The notes: a model not told the origin generated them from the letters alone. A stretch of DNA of 64,000 nucleotides from Pseudomonas sp. CFBP13508 (GCF_005233515.1 NZ_QFZZ01000002.1:620001-684000); one strand, 5' to 3'; positions 1 through 8,530 are shown, counted from the first letter of the stretch. Translations and numbers: made by a program.

Positions 1-1266
1 CCCGAAGGGTTGTTCGAAGTTGGCAGCACGCCGAAACAACGACCGCGCAGCTTCACGCTGGACATGCGCGGAACCAACGTCGACACGTTGCCGGAAGTCG
101 CCGCCAAGTCCGATCAGGAGTTAATTCTGAGCCGGTCACGCCTGGACCCGTCATCGCTCACGCCCGACGACCGCATTCGCTACGGCAAATACCGTGAGTC
201 CGCAGGTTTCAGTGCCGTACAGGATTACCTGCCGGCCGCCAGCGACGAGCTCCTCCATTGGAAGACATTTCCGCGAAATTCCATCGACTTCAGCCCGTCA
301 GGTTCACTGAGCAGGTACCGCGAGGAGTCGTGGCACGATCTGATGGCCGAGCCCGATTCCGCTGGTTTTTTCAGCGTGATCCGCAAACAGCGCGAAAGCG
401 CCGATTACCACACGGATGAAGGACGCCGGCGCCTGACCCAGCGCGTCTGGGAAATGGTCGACGCGGCCGCTGTCGACGCCAAATTGCGCGAGGCCCTGTT
501 CAAGCAGATCGTCTCCCCCGAGGACCGCGGTGATCTGGGCGCGCAATTGTTCAACTCGCTGGGAATGAAAGTGCTGGTTTCAAAGGCCTACACGGAGTCG
601 ACCTCACCGGCCATGCTGGAGGACAGGCTCGTACGCCTGGCCCGTGGTGCGGCTCGTCTGAACAAAGTGGCCGATGAAGCCGCTTTCGAATACAAGACCC
701 AGGAGGCGTTGAACGCCAGCGACCCGAAGAATCTGGCGCCCGACGAAGTCGAGGTTCACATGGTGTACGAGACTGCTCTGGCGGGACGGCTGCAGTTGCC
801 ATGGCAGTCGGACCAGATGCTGTACCGCCCGCGTTCCGGCGTTACCGTGGAAAAGGTCGACGCGAGTTACGCAAGAATCATCCAGGGTGAACAAGGCGAT
901 GGCCTGGTCAACGCCATGCTCGATCTGAACTCGGACAACTTTTGGGCTGACCACCTGCGCAAGACGTACCCGGAACTCTACGAACTCAATGATCGGACTT
1001 TCGAGCCCATGGAAGGCCTGCTCGATGAGCTGCGCGAGGCCAAAGCCGAATGGGCTGACCCGAACGGGCAAGCCAATCCGCATACACTTGCCGCAAAGAT
1101 GCAGAAACTCGCCGATCAGCTGGACATTGCCGATGAACCCGGGCTGTTCGACGAAGTCCCGATGAGCCAGCAACGTTACCAGGAACTTTTGAACGGAATC
1201 GGCTACAAGCGCAACGAGCTGTCACGCCGCCTGACCCGCGAAGCGATGGCCAGAGCCGGCCTGTAA
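1..1266 (+). CDS. NEL-type E3 ubiquitin ligase-like effector, C-terminal part (5' end outside window)
   Basis: The frame is open from base 1, so the window holds only the last ~420 residues. The segment matches the C-terminal NEL domain of IpaH/SspH-type bacterial E3 ligases, in the form found in large Pseudomonas LRR proteins: RLVRLARGAARL, a PDEVEVHMVYET motif, LPWQSDQML and GDGLVNAMLD are typical. In active relatives a cysteine lies eight residues before the F of the GAQLFN-like motif and forms the ubiquitin thioester. Here the sequence is SPEDRGDLGAQLFN, so that column is Arg (codon CGC, 526-528), and no cysteine occurs anywhere in the visible protein. The paired Asp of the CxD motif is kept. 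N-terminal toxin-like and LRR regions would be upstream. A catalytically dead effector is the simplest reading; the family call is firm, the function is not. Confidence 0.8.
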   Translation, partial: PEGLFEVGSTPKQRPRSFTLDMRGTNVDTLPEVAAKSDQELILSRSRLDPSSLTPDDRIRYGKYRESAGFSAVQDYLPAASDELLHWKTFPRNSIDFSPSGSLSRYREESWHDLMAEPDSAGFFSVIRKQRESADYHTDEGRRRLTQRVWEMVDAAAVDAKLREALFKQIVSPEDRGDLGAQLFNSLGMKVLVSKAYTESTSPAMLEDRLVRLARGAARLNKVADEAAFEYKTQEALNASDPKNLAPDEVEVHMVYETALAGRLQLPWQSDQMLYRPRSGVTVEKVDASYARIIQGEQGDGLVNAMLDLNSDNFWADHLRKTYPELYELNDRTFEPMEGLLDELREAKAEWADPNGQANPHTLAAKMQKLADQLDIADEPGLFDEVPMSQQRYQELLNGIGYKRNELSRRLTREAMARAGL

Positions 1267-1280
1267 AACCGCACATATCC

Positions 1281-1310
1281 GACCGACCAGCCTTCGAAGG
1301 CTGGCCGGTC
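1281..1310. terminator. Hairpin between convergent NEL gene and fimbrial operon
   Basis: An 18-base perfect palindrome (CCAGCCTTCGAAGGCTGG, 1287-1304) is extended by GACCG/CGGTC arms across one mismatch. It sits between the stop of the NEL gene and the stop of the last fimbrial gene, so it could end transcription from both sides. There is no long T tract, so termination is inferred from position and stem strength. Confidence 0.5.
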
Positions 1311-1318
1311 TGATCCAT

Positions 1319-2575
1319 CTAGTCCACCTCTGAATCCCAGATCACCGTGATATTGCCTCTGAAGGGTCGGCCTTTGGCATTGATGATCAACCAGTTGGTG
1401 GACGTGGGCCCTACTTCGAAATGCAGCGTTCCCGGCTTGCGATCCAGATAAATGCCCGGTTGAAACGCGGCACTGGCCTGGCGTTTGAGCGGGTACCGAT
1501 TGACCGGTTGACCGGTACTATCGGTCAGGCCGCTGGGCAGACTGACACTGACGTCTACCGCGCCGGCGTAACCCGACTCGCGGTCGACGATGCCGCAGCC
1601 GGAGCCAAACCCAAGGTCGTGCTCACACTCGATACTCATGCTGAATCTGGACGACGCGGAAATCAGGAAGGTCTGATCGCGAAACAGCCGCACAGGCTTG
1701 CGACCGCTGTCCAGCCATGACTGCCATCCACCCTGGGGTTGCAGCACAACCTGATTGCCGCCAGGCGGAATGTCGACTTTGAGGGTGTGCTGTACGTCGA
1801 GTACGAAATCCAGCGTGACGCGATCATCGTCCGGCTGAAATTGCGATCCGAAGCTGAAATCGCCACTGGGCCCCATGCTGTAGGTCAATGAACCGGTATA
1901 CAGGCCCGAAGACATACCCAGGGGATTGGGCGTGCGCAATTCGTAAGCGAAGTCGAGGGTGTCGAAATACATCGACGGAATGGTGGCCGTGGTCGCCTTG
2001 GTACACAGCGCTTCGACAGGCGTTTTCCAGAAAAACCGGTAACTGTTCGGCGAGAAGAAACCGACACCGCTGTAGCGGCAGGGCGAGGGTGCGTACACCC
2101 AACTGCTGCCGCTCCACAGCAATTGATGGCCACGCAGCACGTCGCTCACACCAACCAGCTCGTGTGCCGGCTGACTCAGGACATACGTGGAGCCGATGCC
2201 GGTAATACGCACCTCAACGGTTTCGGTCTCCATCGTTTCGGCGTTGGTCACGGTCAATCGGCGCCAGTTGGCCGGCACCTTTATGCCCACACCCCAGCCA
2301 GGCGGGAGACTGGACTTTGAGTCGAATCGAACCGGCAACTGAATACTGAACACCGAGTTTTCCGCACATTGACCAGGATAACTCGCGCAATAACCGCTAT
2401 TCGGAGTCTTGTTCACGAACACGTTCTTGCTCGGTTGCGCAGGGTCGGGTTGAAACAGCGCGCGGATCTCCTGGTTCACCGCCTGCGCCTGCCCCATGCT
2501 CAACGCAAGCGTCAGGCCCAAACCGTAAATCGCAGGCCTTGACAGCGGTTTGATTGGTTTTGCAGTCATGTTCAT
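1319..2575 (-). CDS. CfaE/CblD-family fimbrial tip adhesin, second copy
   Basis: A 418-residue secreted protein with a signal peptide ending near GQAQA. It belongs to the CS1/alpha-class tip adhesin family and is a clear paralogue of the adhesin encoded at 3899-5122: both open the mature chain with QEIRA(L/M)F(Q/R)PDPAQP, then KNVFVNKTPNSGYCA and QCAEN, and both end with PGTLHF and (R/G)NITVIWDSEV-like segments. In CfaE-type proteins the N-terminal domain binds host receptors and the C-terminal pilin domain caps the fibre. The start codon overlaps the stop of the upstream pilin gene (TAATG), indicating translational coupling. It is the last gene of the operon. Target surface unknown. Confidence 0.8.
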   Translation of the reverse strand: MNMTAKPIKPLSRPAIYGLGLTLALSMGQAQAVNQEIRALFQPDPAQPSKNVFVNKTPNSGYCASYPGQCAENSVFSIQLPVRFDSKSSLPPGWGVGIKVPANWRRLTVTNAETMETETVEVRITGIGSTYVLSQPAHELVGVSDVLRGHQLLWSGSSWVYAPSPCRYSGVGFFSPNSYRFFWKTPVEALCTKATTATIPSMYFDTLDFAYELRTPNPLGMSSGLYTGSLTYSMGPSGDFSFGSQFQPDDDRVTLDFVLDVQHTLKVDIPPGGNQVVLQPQGGWQSWLDSGRKPVRLFRDQTFLISASSRFSMSIECEHDLGFGSGCGIVDRESGYAGAVDVSVSLPSGLTDSTGQPVNRYPLKRQASAAFQPGIYLDRKPGTLHFEVGPTSTNWLIINAKGRPFRGNITVIWDSEVD

Positions 2576-3099
2576 TACTCAGCGCCTGGCGTACTGGCAC
2601 TGAACATCAGCAGTACGTTGCCGTAATAGTTCCCTGAACGGTATCCGCCTACGGGCTCGACCGGCTCGATCTTCAGCGCGACGCGCTTGCCGGCGGCGGC
2701 CTCCTCCCGGGAGAGCACTTGTCGCGGAAGGACGTGAGAGCTCAACTCCACATTGTTGAACGTGACCCGCAATTGGATAATCTCTCCCGGCCTGCCGTTT
2801 TCCAGAAAAGGATCAAGCAGCAGGCGGGCATCAATGGCGCTGCTGTCATGGCGTGCATCGAAATTCTTCTCCAGGCTGCCCAGCGTGGCTTTCGGATAAT
2901 CCCAGAACAGTTGCTGGGGCCGGTGAATCCAGTCCGGCTCTGCTGGAATCACATAGAACGGGCGGCTGGGAATGGTCAGCGACACTTCGAAGGTGTGCTC
3001 TTCTCGCGCTCCCCAGGCCTCGCTGCCGCTCAGGCTGGCGGCGGCCAGCAGCACGAGCGCGGTAGATTGCTTGATCATTTTGGTTACCCGGTGCGTCAT
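2575..3099 (-). CDS. CS1-type fimbrial subunit, second (divergent) pilin
   Basis: 174 residues with an N-terminal hydrophobic signal (MIKQSTALVLLAAASLSG). It resembles the major pilin at 7760-8242 through PFYVIPAEPD (GFYVVPTDPD in the other copy) and the closing GNYYGNVLLMFSA segment (GDYTGSVAMIFDA), but is otherwise strongly diverged and longer in the middle. A minor or adaptor subunit used with the second adhesin is a reasonable inference. The start is uncertain: 3099 begins MTHRVTKM, while an internal ATG at 3078 begins directly at the signal peptide. It lies 12 bp downstream of the chaperone gene and overlaps the second adhesin gene. Confidence 0.75.
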   Translation of the reverse strand: MTHRVTKMIKQSTALVLLAAASLSGSEAWGAREEHTFEVSLTIPSRPFYVIPAEPDWIHRPQQLFWDYPKATLGSLEKNFDARHDSSAIDARLLLDPFLENGRPGEIIQLRVTFNNVELSSHVLPRQVLSREEAAAGKRVALKIEPVEPVGGYRSGNYYGNVLLMFSASTPGAE

Positions 3100-3111
3100 T
3101 GGAAAACCGTG

Positions 3112-3855
3112 TTAGCGGCTGGCGATCTTCATGGTCTTTTTGGCGTTGCCTTCAATCAGGAAGAAGCGGTACTCGCGACCCTTCTCCTTGTCGAAGGCGA
3201 ACGTCTTGCCAGCCAGAACGTGATGTTTGGTGGTCGCCCCGCAGTCGCTTTCCTTGCTCAGCGAGCAGCTTTTGAACTCGTCGACGATGACCACGGTGTT
3301 GCCGTTGTTGCGCAGTTCGTAGCGGTTCTCGGTGTCATTGACTGCCGTGTCGAAACGCGCATCCCTGGGCCGCACGAAGAAGATCGTGCCGAACCCGGTC
3401 ATGACGTTGACGCCCGCCGAGAGTGATTTCCTGTATTCGTCGCGCTCTTCGCCGCTGACCACGAAGTCGTCTTCCTTTTCCGGTACCACCGGTACGAAGC
3501 GCACGCGAAAATAACGCTCTTTATCGCGAGCGCCCATGTACAGCAGACGCGTGCCCTGCATGCCCTGCGCCGGCACGATCAGCCGTGCCGGGCTGGCCAT
3601 CAGGCCGTTTCGCGAGGCGCCATCGGCAGCGTTCACCACCGGAATTTCCTGCGGCGTACCGTCGGCGCCGTAAACGATTTCCAGGACATTGATCTTGACG
3701 AACGCCGTGGCGTCGCCGCTGTTGAAGACCCGTTTGAGATAGGTGCTTTTATCGGCATCGAGATAGTCGTACACCGTGCCGACATTGATCTGCGGCCCGG
3801 CCTGCGCCGTCAGGCAAAACACGCTGAGCACGCTCAGCAGCAAACTGCGATTCAT
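3112..3855 (-). CDS. Periplasmic fimbrial chaperone, alpha/CS1 class
   Basis: About 247 residues from the ATG at 3855, which begins a good signal peptide (MNRSLLLSVLSVFCLTAQA). A longer frame starts at 3906, overlapping the upstream adhesin stop, but would put 17 polar residues before the signal. The chain looks like the CfaA/CblB type of pilus chaperone: an early KRVFNSGDATAFVKINV strand, a middle RFVPVVPEK segment and a second domain with RNNGNTVVIVDEFKSC. It would fold and cap both pilins and adhesins and deliver them to the single usher. It lies between the two adhesin/pilin sets and is the only chaperone in the operon. Confidence 0.75.
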   Translation of the reverse strand: MNRSLLLSVLSVFCLTAQAGPQINVGTVYDYLDADKSTYLKRVFNSGDATAFVKINVLEIVYGADGTPQEIPVVNAADGASRNGLMASPARLIVPAQGMQGTRLLYMGARDKERYFRVRFVPVVPEKEDDFVVSGEERDEYRKSLSAGVNVMTGFGTIFFVRPRDARFDTAVNDTENRYELRNNGNTVVIVDEFKSCSLSKESDCGATTKHHVLAGKTFAFDKEKGREYRFFLIEGNAKKTMKIASR

Positions 3856-3898
3856 TGTTTCAACTCCACTGGATTGGAAAAGGCCCTGTCTGACGTGC

Positions 3899-5122
3899 TC
3901 ATACATCCGAATCCCATATAACGGTCACGTTGCCGCGCAGCCTGTCGGCGACGCCGGGTCTGAGCAGAAAATCGATGGCGAATGGGGTCATGTCGAAATG
4001 CAGAGTGCCGGGCTTGCGGTCGACATACAGACCTGGCTGGAACGGACCGGCCCACGTGTTGAAGTTCAAACGATGACGGGTGACCGTCTGGCCGGGACTG
4101 CCAGGACCACTGATGCCGGGAGGCAACGACATCCAGACCTGGATATCTGTGGTGTTGCCCTCAGCACTGCCCAATCTGCACGTGTTCCCTCCGGGAGAGT
4201 TGCACAGCATCATGACCTTGAAGCGCGACGACGCTGAGATGTAGAACAGCTGATCGCGAAAAACCTGCGTCGGTTTGCGCCCACTGTCCAGCCAGGACGC
4301 CCAGCCGCCCGCCGGCTCCAGGGTTACGTTGTTGGCGCCAGGCGGAAGATCGATCTTCAGGGTGTGCTGTACGTCGAGTACGAAGTCGAGATTGAGGCTG
4401 GCATCGTCCGGGCGCAGCACCGAGCCGAAATCGAAGTCGCCAGCGGGTCCGATGCTGTAGGCCATCGAACCGGTATACAAACCTGAAGACATGTTCAGCG
4501 GATTCGGCGTACGCAACTCGTAGGCAAAATCCAGAGTTTCGAACGATATGGTCGGAATCATGAACGCCGTATATTTGGTGCAGCGCGCTTCTACCGGTGT
4601 TTTCCAGAAAAAACCGTAGTGGCTGGGACCGTAGGGCAGATTTCCGCTGAAGAGGCAAGGCGCGGCGGCGTTCACCCAACTGCTGGTTGTCCACAGCGCA
4701 CGGTGTCCTTCGAGGTCATCGTCAGCCCCCGTCAGTTCTTTGGCCGGTTGACTCAGGCGATAGGTGGATCCGATACCGGTAATGCGGATTTCGACAGTCT
4801 CCACCTCCTGGGTATCGGCATTGGTCACCGTCAGCCGCCGCCAATTGGCAGGTGCCTTCACCGGTATGCCCTCGCCAGGCAGGAGAAAACGACTGGCGTT
4901 GAAATTCACCGGCACGCGAATGCTGAACATGACATTTTCCGCGCACTGGTTCGGGTAATTCGCGCAGTAACCACTGTTCGGCGTTTTGTTGACGAATACG
5001 TTTTTCGTCGGCTGGGCGGGATCCGGGCGAAACATTGCGCGAATTTCCTGGCTCGCGCCGTGAGCGGTGGATATCCCCAACGCCAGTGCCAGTGCGCAAC
5101 CCTGTGCTAAAAGCTTCATCAT
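3899..5122 (-). CDS. CfaE/CblD-family fimbrial tip adhesin, first copy
   Basis: 407 residues from the ATG whose A is the last base of the usher stop (TGATG at 5124-5120). The frame stays open upstream, but this start gives a proper signal peptide (MMKLLAQGCALALALGISTAHG) and translational coupling to the usher. The mature N-terminus QEIRAMFRPDPAQP and the NKTPNSGYCANYP/QCAEN cysteine pair match CS1-class tip adhesins. It is the paralogue of the protein at 1319-2575, with closely matching ends and a more divergent middle, where a receptor pocket would be expected. Position directly after the usher is the usual one for the tip subunit in CS1/Cbl operons. Confidence 0.82.
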   Translation of the reverse strand: MMKLLAQGCALALALGISTAHGASQEIRAMFRPDPAQPTKNVFVNKTPNSGYCANYPNQCAENVMFSIRVPVNFNASRFLLPGEGIPVKAPANWRRLTVTNADTQEVETVEIRITGIGSTYRLSQPAKELTGADDDLEGHRALWTTSSWVNAAAPCLFSGNLPYGPSHYGFFWKTPVEARCTKYTAFMIPTISFETLDFAYELRTPNPLNMSSGLYTGSMAYSIGPAGDFDFGSVLRPDDASLNLDFVLDVQHTLKIDLPPGANNVTLEPAGGWASWLDSGRKPTQVFRDQLFYISASSRFKVMMLCNSPGGNTCRLGSAEGNTTDIQVWMSLPPGISGPGSPGQTVTRHRLNFNTWAGPFQPGLYVDRKPGTLHFDMTPFAIDFLLRPGVADRLRGNVTVIWDSDV

Positions 5123-7644
5123 CAGCCCGCCTTCTGTGCAGTGGAGGTAACGTCCGCCAGGGTGTCCGGCGTGCAGCGCAGATCGCCGATCATCAACACG
5201 TTGTTTTCGCTGCGATGGTCGGCCTCGTTGAGGCGGAACTGGCACAGCAGTTGGTTGCCCTGACGCACTTCCAGGGTCGGCGAGCCGGCATTCATTTCCA
5301 TCGAGAAGAAGCCGTCGACTTCGGTCACGCCCCGGCTGGCATGGTTGATCACGTGGTGACCCTTGAGGGGCTGCCCGCGTCCATCGACCAGGCGACCGAG
5401 CACGGTCAGGGTTTTCATCACGCGAATCTTGCGGTACTCGACCCCGCCCTTGTTCAGGTGATAGCGAGTGCGCGCCGGTTCGATGGTGGCAGCCGGGACG
5501 GCGTTGCCTTCGAAATCGAAACTCACCGAGCTGTTCTGGTAGGCGGTGATCGGAATGAAATTGCGCCCCGGTTTCAACGCCGTGCCGCTGCCGCTGTAAT
5601 CGTCGGCACGCAGGACGATGTCCTCGATATCCGACTCCACATCAACGATCATCCCGGCGCCGCGCACTTCGCTCTGGCTGGTCATGAGCATTTGCTCACC
5701 GCCAACCACCAGGGTGCTGTCAACGTTGAGGCCGCCGGTGAAATTGCCGTTGTACGACGAACGCTGGATGAAGCCGTCGCCGTTGATCGAGTCGGTGCGG
5801 AAGTTGGCCAGGCTGGAAACACCCAGGCCATAGGTGTCGGTCAGCGCGGTCACCGACACGCTCTGCAGCACGTGATCCTTCAGTTCCTTGCGCCAGCCGA
5901 GTGAGGCATTGTTGTCACGTTTGCCATCGCGAGCGGTGCGTGAACCGATGCTGCCGGTGAGTTGCTGGCCAGGCGCGCCGAGTGCCAGGTTGATGCTCAG
6001 ATCGACGCCGCGGTTGCGCGCATCGCCGCTGCTGTAACTGCCGGGCCGATCGAAAATCGACAGGCGCCAGCTGGCATCGCTGCCCAACAGCACGGTGCGC
6101 TGGGTCCAGCCCAGATCGACGCCCATACCTTCGACATTGCCTTCGCTGTGCGAGACCCGAGCGTTGAGCGAACTCTTGCTGCTCACGCGGTGGTTGAGCG
6201 CCAGCGATGAATTGCTGGTCTGGCCAACGAAGACGTTACGCGGACGAATACGAGTGCCGTCAGGCAATGTGTCATAGGTGTTGGTGGTGTCGAGCCAGCT
6301 GCGGTTGTGGCTGATCACCAGACTGCCCGAGCCATAGTTGTAAAGGCTTTGCAGGTCCAGACCGGTGCCGTAGTCCTCGGTCTTGTAGACGTTGGCGTAC
6401 AGGCTGAGGTGGTTGGCCAGGGTCCAGTCAATCGACGTGCCGTACTGCAGTTTTTCGCGGATCTGGCGCGCCGAAGCGCCGATAATCACCCGCGGGTGCA
6501 GCAGATAGTTCACCGCCGCGCCGGCGGTGGGACTGCCGCTCGACTGCGTGTCCCAGTTGCTCAGCAGTTTGCTTTCTTCGCCGGCGAACAGGTTATAGCG
6601 CCAGCGCTCGTCGAGGTTGCGCCAGTTGTTGGGCTTGTACACCAACTCCTGAGTCGTCGAGGTGATCTGGCCGTCTTCGATCAGGCGCACCTCCACTTCA
6701 TAGATGCCGCCGGGCAAAGGTCGAGTGTCGAGCGTCTGCAACCCGGCCGGCACCGATTGCGTATTGATCAGCAGACCGTCGCGCCAGATCTCCACCGACC
6801 CCTGACGATTGGCCGTTACATAGATCGGGTAAACGCTGGGCATCGGGCTGTTGATGGCGAGGCTGTCGGAGCTGCCGTACATGACACCGACTGCCGTATC
6901 GGGGCTGGTACCAAACGTACGCGGCTGACGCGTCAGTCCTTCGGAATTGGGGGTGAAATAGCCCAGGCGGAAGAAACTGCCTTGCAGTTCGCGCTGGGTG
7001 TGCAGCTCGTGCACGGCGTGGTACAGCTTATCGTCGGGGCCGCCGAGCCGGGCAACTTGCAGGTTGAGCGTCTGGCTCCAGTTGCCCAGGCTGGAACTGG
7101 CTTCCAGGCCAAAACGTCCACCCAGGTCCTGATCCTGACCACCGTTGAGATTGAGCTGGTTGCGCACCATCAGGCCGCTGCTGCCCCCGCTCGGCTGTTC
7201 GTAATAACGCTTGGCCGCTACGTCGCGTTCGGCGTTTTCGGTGGCGATCGAGACCAGCGAGTTCTCCAGGTTGTAATGCACCGCCAGAAACTGGTCCGGG
7301 CACGAGCCGCTGCACGCCCCCAGAGGCACGCCGGGCTTGAAAAAACTCGCCCATTTTTCCCGCTCGGCAGGGCCGAAGCGGTTTTCGCTGGTGTCGGTGA
7401 ATTCGAGAAGCGTAATGCGATCATCGCGAGACAAGACCACCATGGCCTCACCCAGCGGCTGCTGATCGACTTCGACCCGCACCGCCAGCGGTACATCGAA
7501 GAAATGCTCCTCGAAATCCGCGGGCAAACCTTTTGCCTGCGCCAGCAGACTGCGTGGTGTGGTACCGGCGGTGTTGGATGCGACGGCTGCGCTGGCACAA
7601 AACAACAGCGCAAGCGCAGCCGCGATGGGGGTCATCGGGAACAT
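5122..7644 (-). CDS. Outer-membrane fimbrial usher, CS1/TcfC class
   Basis: 840 residues with a signal peptide ending near AAVASN. It is the outer-membrane pore that assembles and secretes alpha-class fimbriae. Typical features are the TPRSLLAQAKGLPADFEEHFFDVPLAVRV opening, a long beta-barrel rich in alternating polar and aromatic residues, a plug-like middle with GQTSNSS..LNHRVSS, and a C-terminal carboxypeptidase-like fold (VLGRLVDGRGQPLKGHHVIN). Two Cys pairs occur (GACSGSC near residue 110 and a late LLCQ...RCTP). It follows the major pilin by 115 bp containing two hairpins and overlaps the first adhesin gene by one base. It appears to serve both pilin/adhesin sets. Confidence 0.85.
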   Translation of the reverse strand: MFPMTPIAAALALLFCASAAVASNTAGTTPRSLLAQAKGLPADFEEHFFDVPLAVRVEVDQQPLGEAMVVLSRDDRITLLEFTDTSENRFGPAEREKWASFFKPGVPLGACSGSCPDQFLAVHYNLENSLVSIATENAERDVAAKRYYEQPSGGSSGLMVRNQLNLNGGQDQDLGGRFGLEASSSLGNWSQTLNLQVARLGGPDDKLYHAVHELHTQRELQGSFFRLGYFTPNSEGLTRQPRTFGTSPDTAVGVMYGSSDSLAINSPMPSVYPIYVTANRQGSVEIWRDGLLINTQSVPAGLQTLDTRPLPGGIYEVEVRLIEDGQITSTTQELVYKPNNWRNLDERWRYNLFAGEESKLLSNWDTQSSGSPTAGAAVNYLLHPRVIIGASARQIREKLQYGTSIDWTLANHLSLYANVYKTEDYGTGLDLQSLYNYGSGSLVISHNRSWLDTTNTYDTLPDGTRIRPRNVFVGQTSNSSLALNHRVSSKSSLNARVSHSEGNVEGMGVDLGWTQRTVLLGSDASWRLSIFDRPGSYSSGDARNRGVDLSINLALGAPGQQLTGSIGSRTARDGKRDNNASLGWRKELKDHVLQSVSVTALTDTYGLGVSSLANFRTDSINGDGFIQRSSYNGNFTGGLNVDSTLVVGGEQMLMTSQSEVRGAGMIVDVESDIEDIVLRADDYSGSGTALKPGRNFIPITAYQNSSVSFDFEGNAVPAATIEPARTRYHLNKGGVEYRKIRVMKTLTVLGRLVDGRGQPLKGHHVINHASRGVTEVDGFFSMEMNAGSPTLEVRQGNQLLCQFRLNEADHRSENNVLMIGDLRCTPDTLADVTSTAQKAG

Positions 7645-7685
7645 GAACTTGTACTCAGATTTTTTCTAACGAAGGAAAATCCGGC

Positions 7686-7740
7686 GGGGCGGACACGGGT
7701 GTACGCCCCACTGGTCAGTGTTCTGCATGAACGAGAACAC
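7686..7740 (-). promoter_or_regulatory. Two tandem hairpins between pilin and usher genes
   Basis: Directly after the pilin stop are a 7-bp stem (GTGTTCT/AGAACAC, 7718-7740, 9-base loop) and a second stem (GGGGCG/CGCCCC, 7686-7709). No T tract follows on the transcribed strand. In fimbrial operons such structures commonly lower read-through or protect the pilin mRNA, giving excess pilin over usher; that role is inferred here. Confidence 0.5.
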
Positions 7741-7759
7741 TTAGCGCCTGATCATGGGA

Positions 7760-8242
7760 TCAAGGTGCTGGCGGAACGGCGTCGAAGATCATCGCCACGG
7801 AACCGGTGTAATCACCTGGCTGGAAGCTGTTGCCCTTGGCGGAGATTTTCAGCGGTGCGCGGTAGTTGACGTCAGACTCGGCTTCACCCACGACCAATTG
7901 CGGAGTCAGTGTCAGTTCCTTGTTGTTGAGCATTACTTGCAGGTCGATCGAACTGCTGCCGGAAACCAGTTTCGGCTGGCTTTCGAGGCTGGCATGAACC
8001 GAGCCATTGTTATTGCGCACATCGAAGAAACCATTGACTTCGGCCATTTTGCCGGTGCTTGGCTGATAGCTCATGTCCTGGTCCTTGTTGACCAGATCCG
8101 GGTCGGTCGGTACGACATAGAAACCATTGGTTGGCACGTGAGCGATCAGACTGATGGAGTGCGACGCTTCGCCCGCAGCGAAGGCGGTCGAGGACATTGC
8201 CAGAAGAGCCAGTGGAGCAGCGATTGCGATTTTCTTGAACAT
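7760..8242 (-). CDS. CS1-type fimbrial major pilin
   Basis: 160 residues with a clear signal peptide (MFKKIAIAAPLALLAMSSTAFAAG). The mature chain has the CS1/CblA-type features HSISLIAHVPTNGFYVVPTDPD, a DLQVMLNN strand and a C-terminal PGDYTGSVAMIFDA strand, and lacks cysteines as expected for alpha-class pilins. An AGGT ribosome site precedes the ATG. First gene of the six-gene operon (pilin, usher, adhesin, chaperone, pilin 2, adhesin 2), separated from the usher by hairpins, consistent with its being the most abundant product. It would polymerise by donor-strand exchange into the fimbrial shaft. Confidence 0.85.
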   Translation of the reverse strand: MFKKIAIAAPLALLAMSSTAFAAGEASHSISLIAHVPTNGFYVVPTDPDLVNKDQDMSYQPSTGKMAEVNGFFDVRNNNGSVHASLESQPKLVSGSSSIDLQVMLNNKELTLTPQLVVGEAESDVNYRAPLKISAKGNSFQPGDYTGSVAMIFDAVPPAP

Positions 8243-8278
8243 CGTTCAGTACCTGTTTGCTTTATATAGGGGGGTGTC

Positions 8279-8530
8279 ATTGAAAGTTCACAAACGCTTT
8301 TGCTCATCGACCGCCGGAGCAACTTGAACTTTCAATGGCGGGCATCATCGACTGTTGCCTCTGGAATGTAAGCAGGCAACTTCCGACAAACTCGTAGTTA
8401 AACAACCCCACACCCCGCCAGAAAAAAGAACAAAAAACAGATACTTGCAACATTCACTGTAAGTTGCGCCCTACACACAGTTACAGGCAAAAAACCATAC
8501 AGCAACTTAGCCGCTTTAAAGCGGCAACTT
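8279..8530. promoter_or_regulatory. Repeat-rich control region upstream of fimbrial operon
   Basis: This gene-free, AT-rich stretch holds five copies of the heptamer GCAACTT: direct at 8319, 8376, 8502 and 8524, inverted at 8461. It also contains a 12-bp inverted repeat (ATTGAAAGTTCA at 8279-8290, TGAACTTTCAAT at 8325-8336), a perfect 14-base palindrome (CCGCTTTAAAGCGG, 8511-8524) set between two of the heptamers, and a GTTGCCT/AGGCAAC stem (8354-8380). The arrangement suggests binding sites for a regulator or silencer of the fimbrial promoter. I could not assign a -35/-10 pair with confidence. Confidence 0.5.

Noticed and set aside
3856..3906. Chaperone start at 3906 overlapping the adhesin stop
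   Set aside because: It would place 17 polar residues before the signal peptide. The ATG at 3855 gives a normal signal sequence, although the upstream start cannot be fully excluded.
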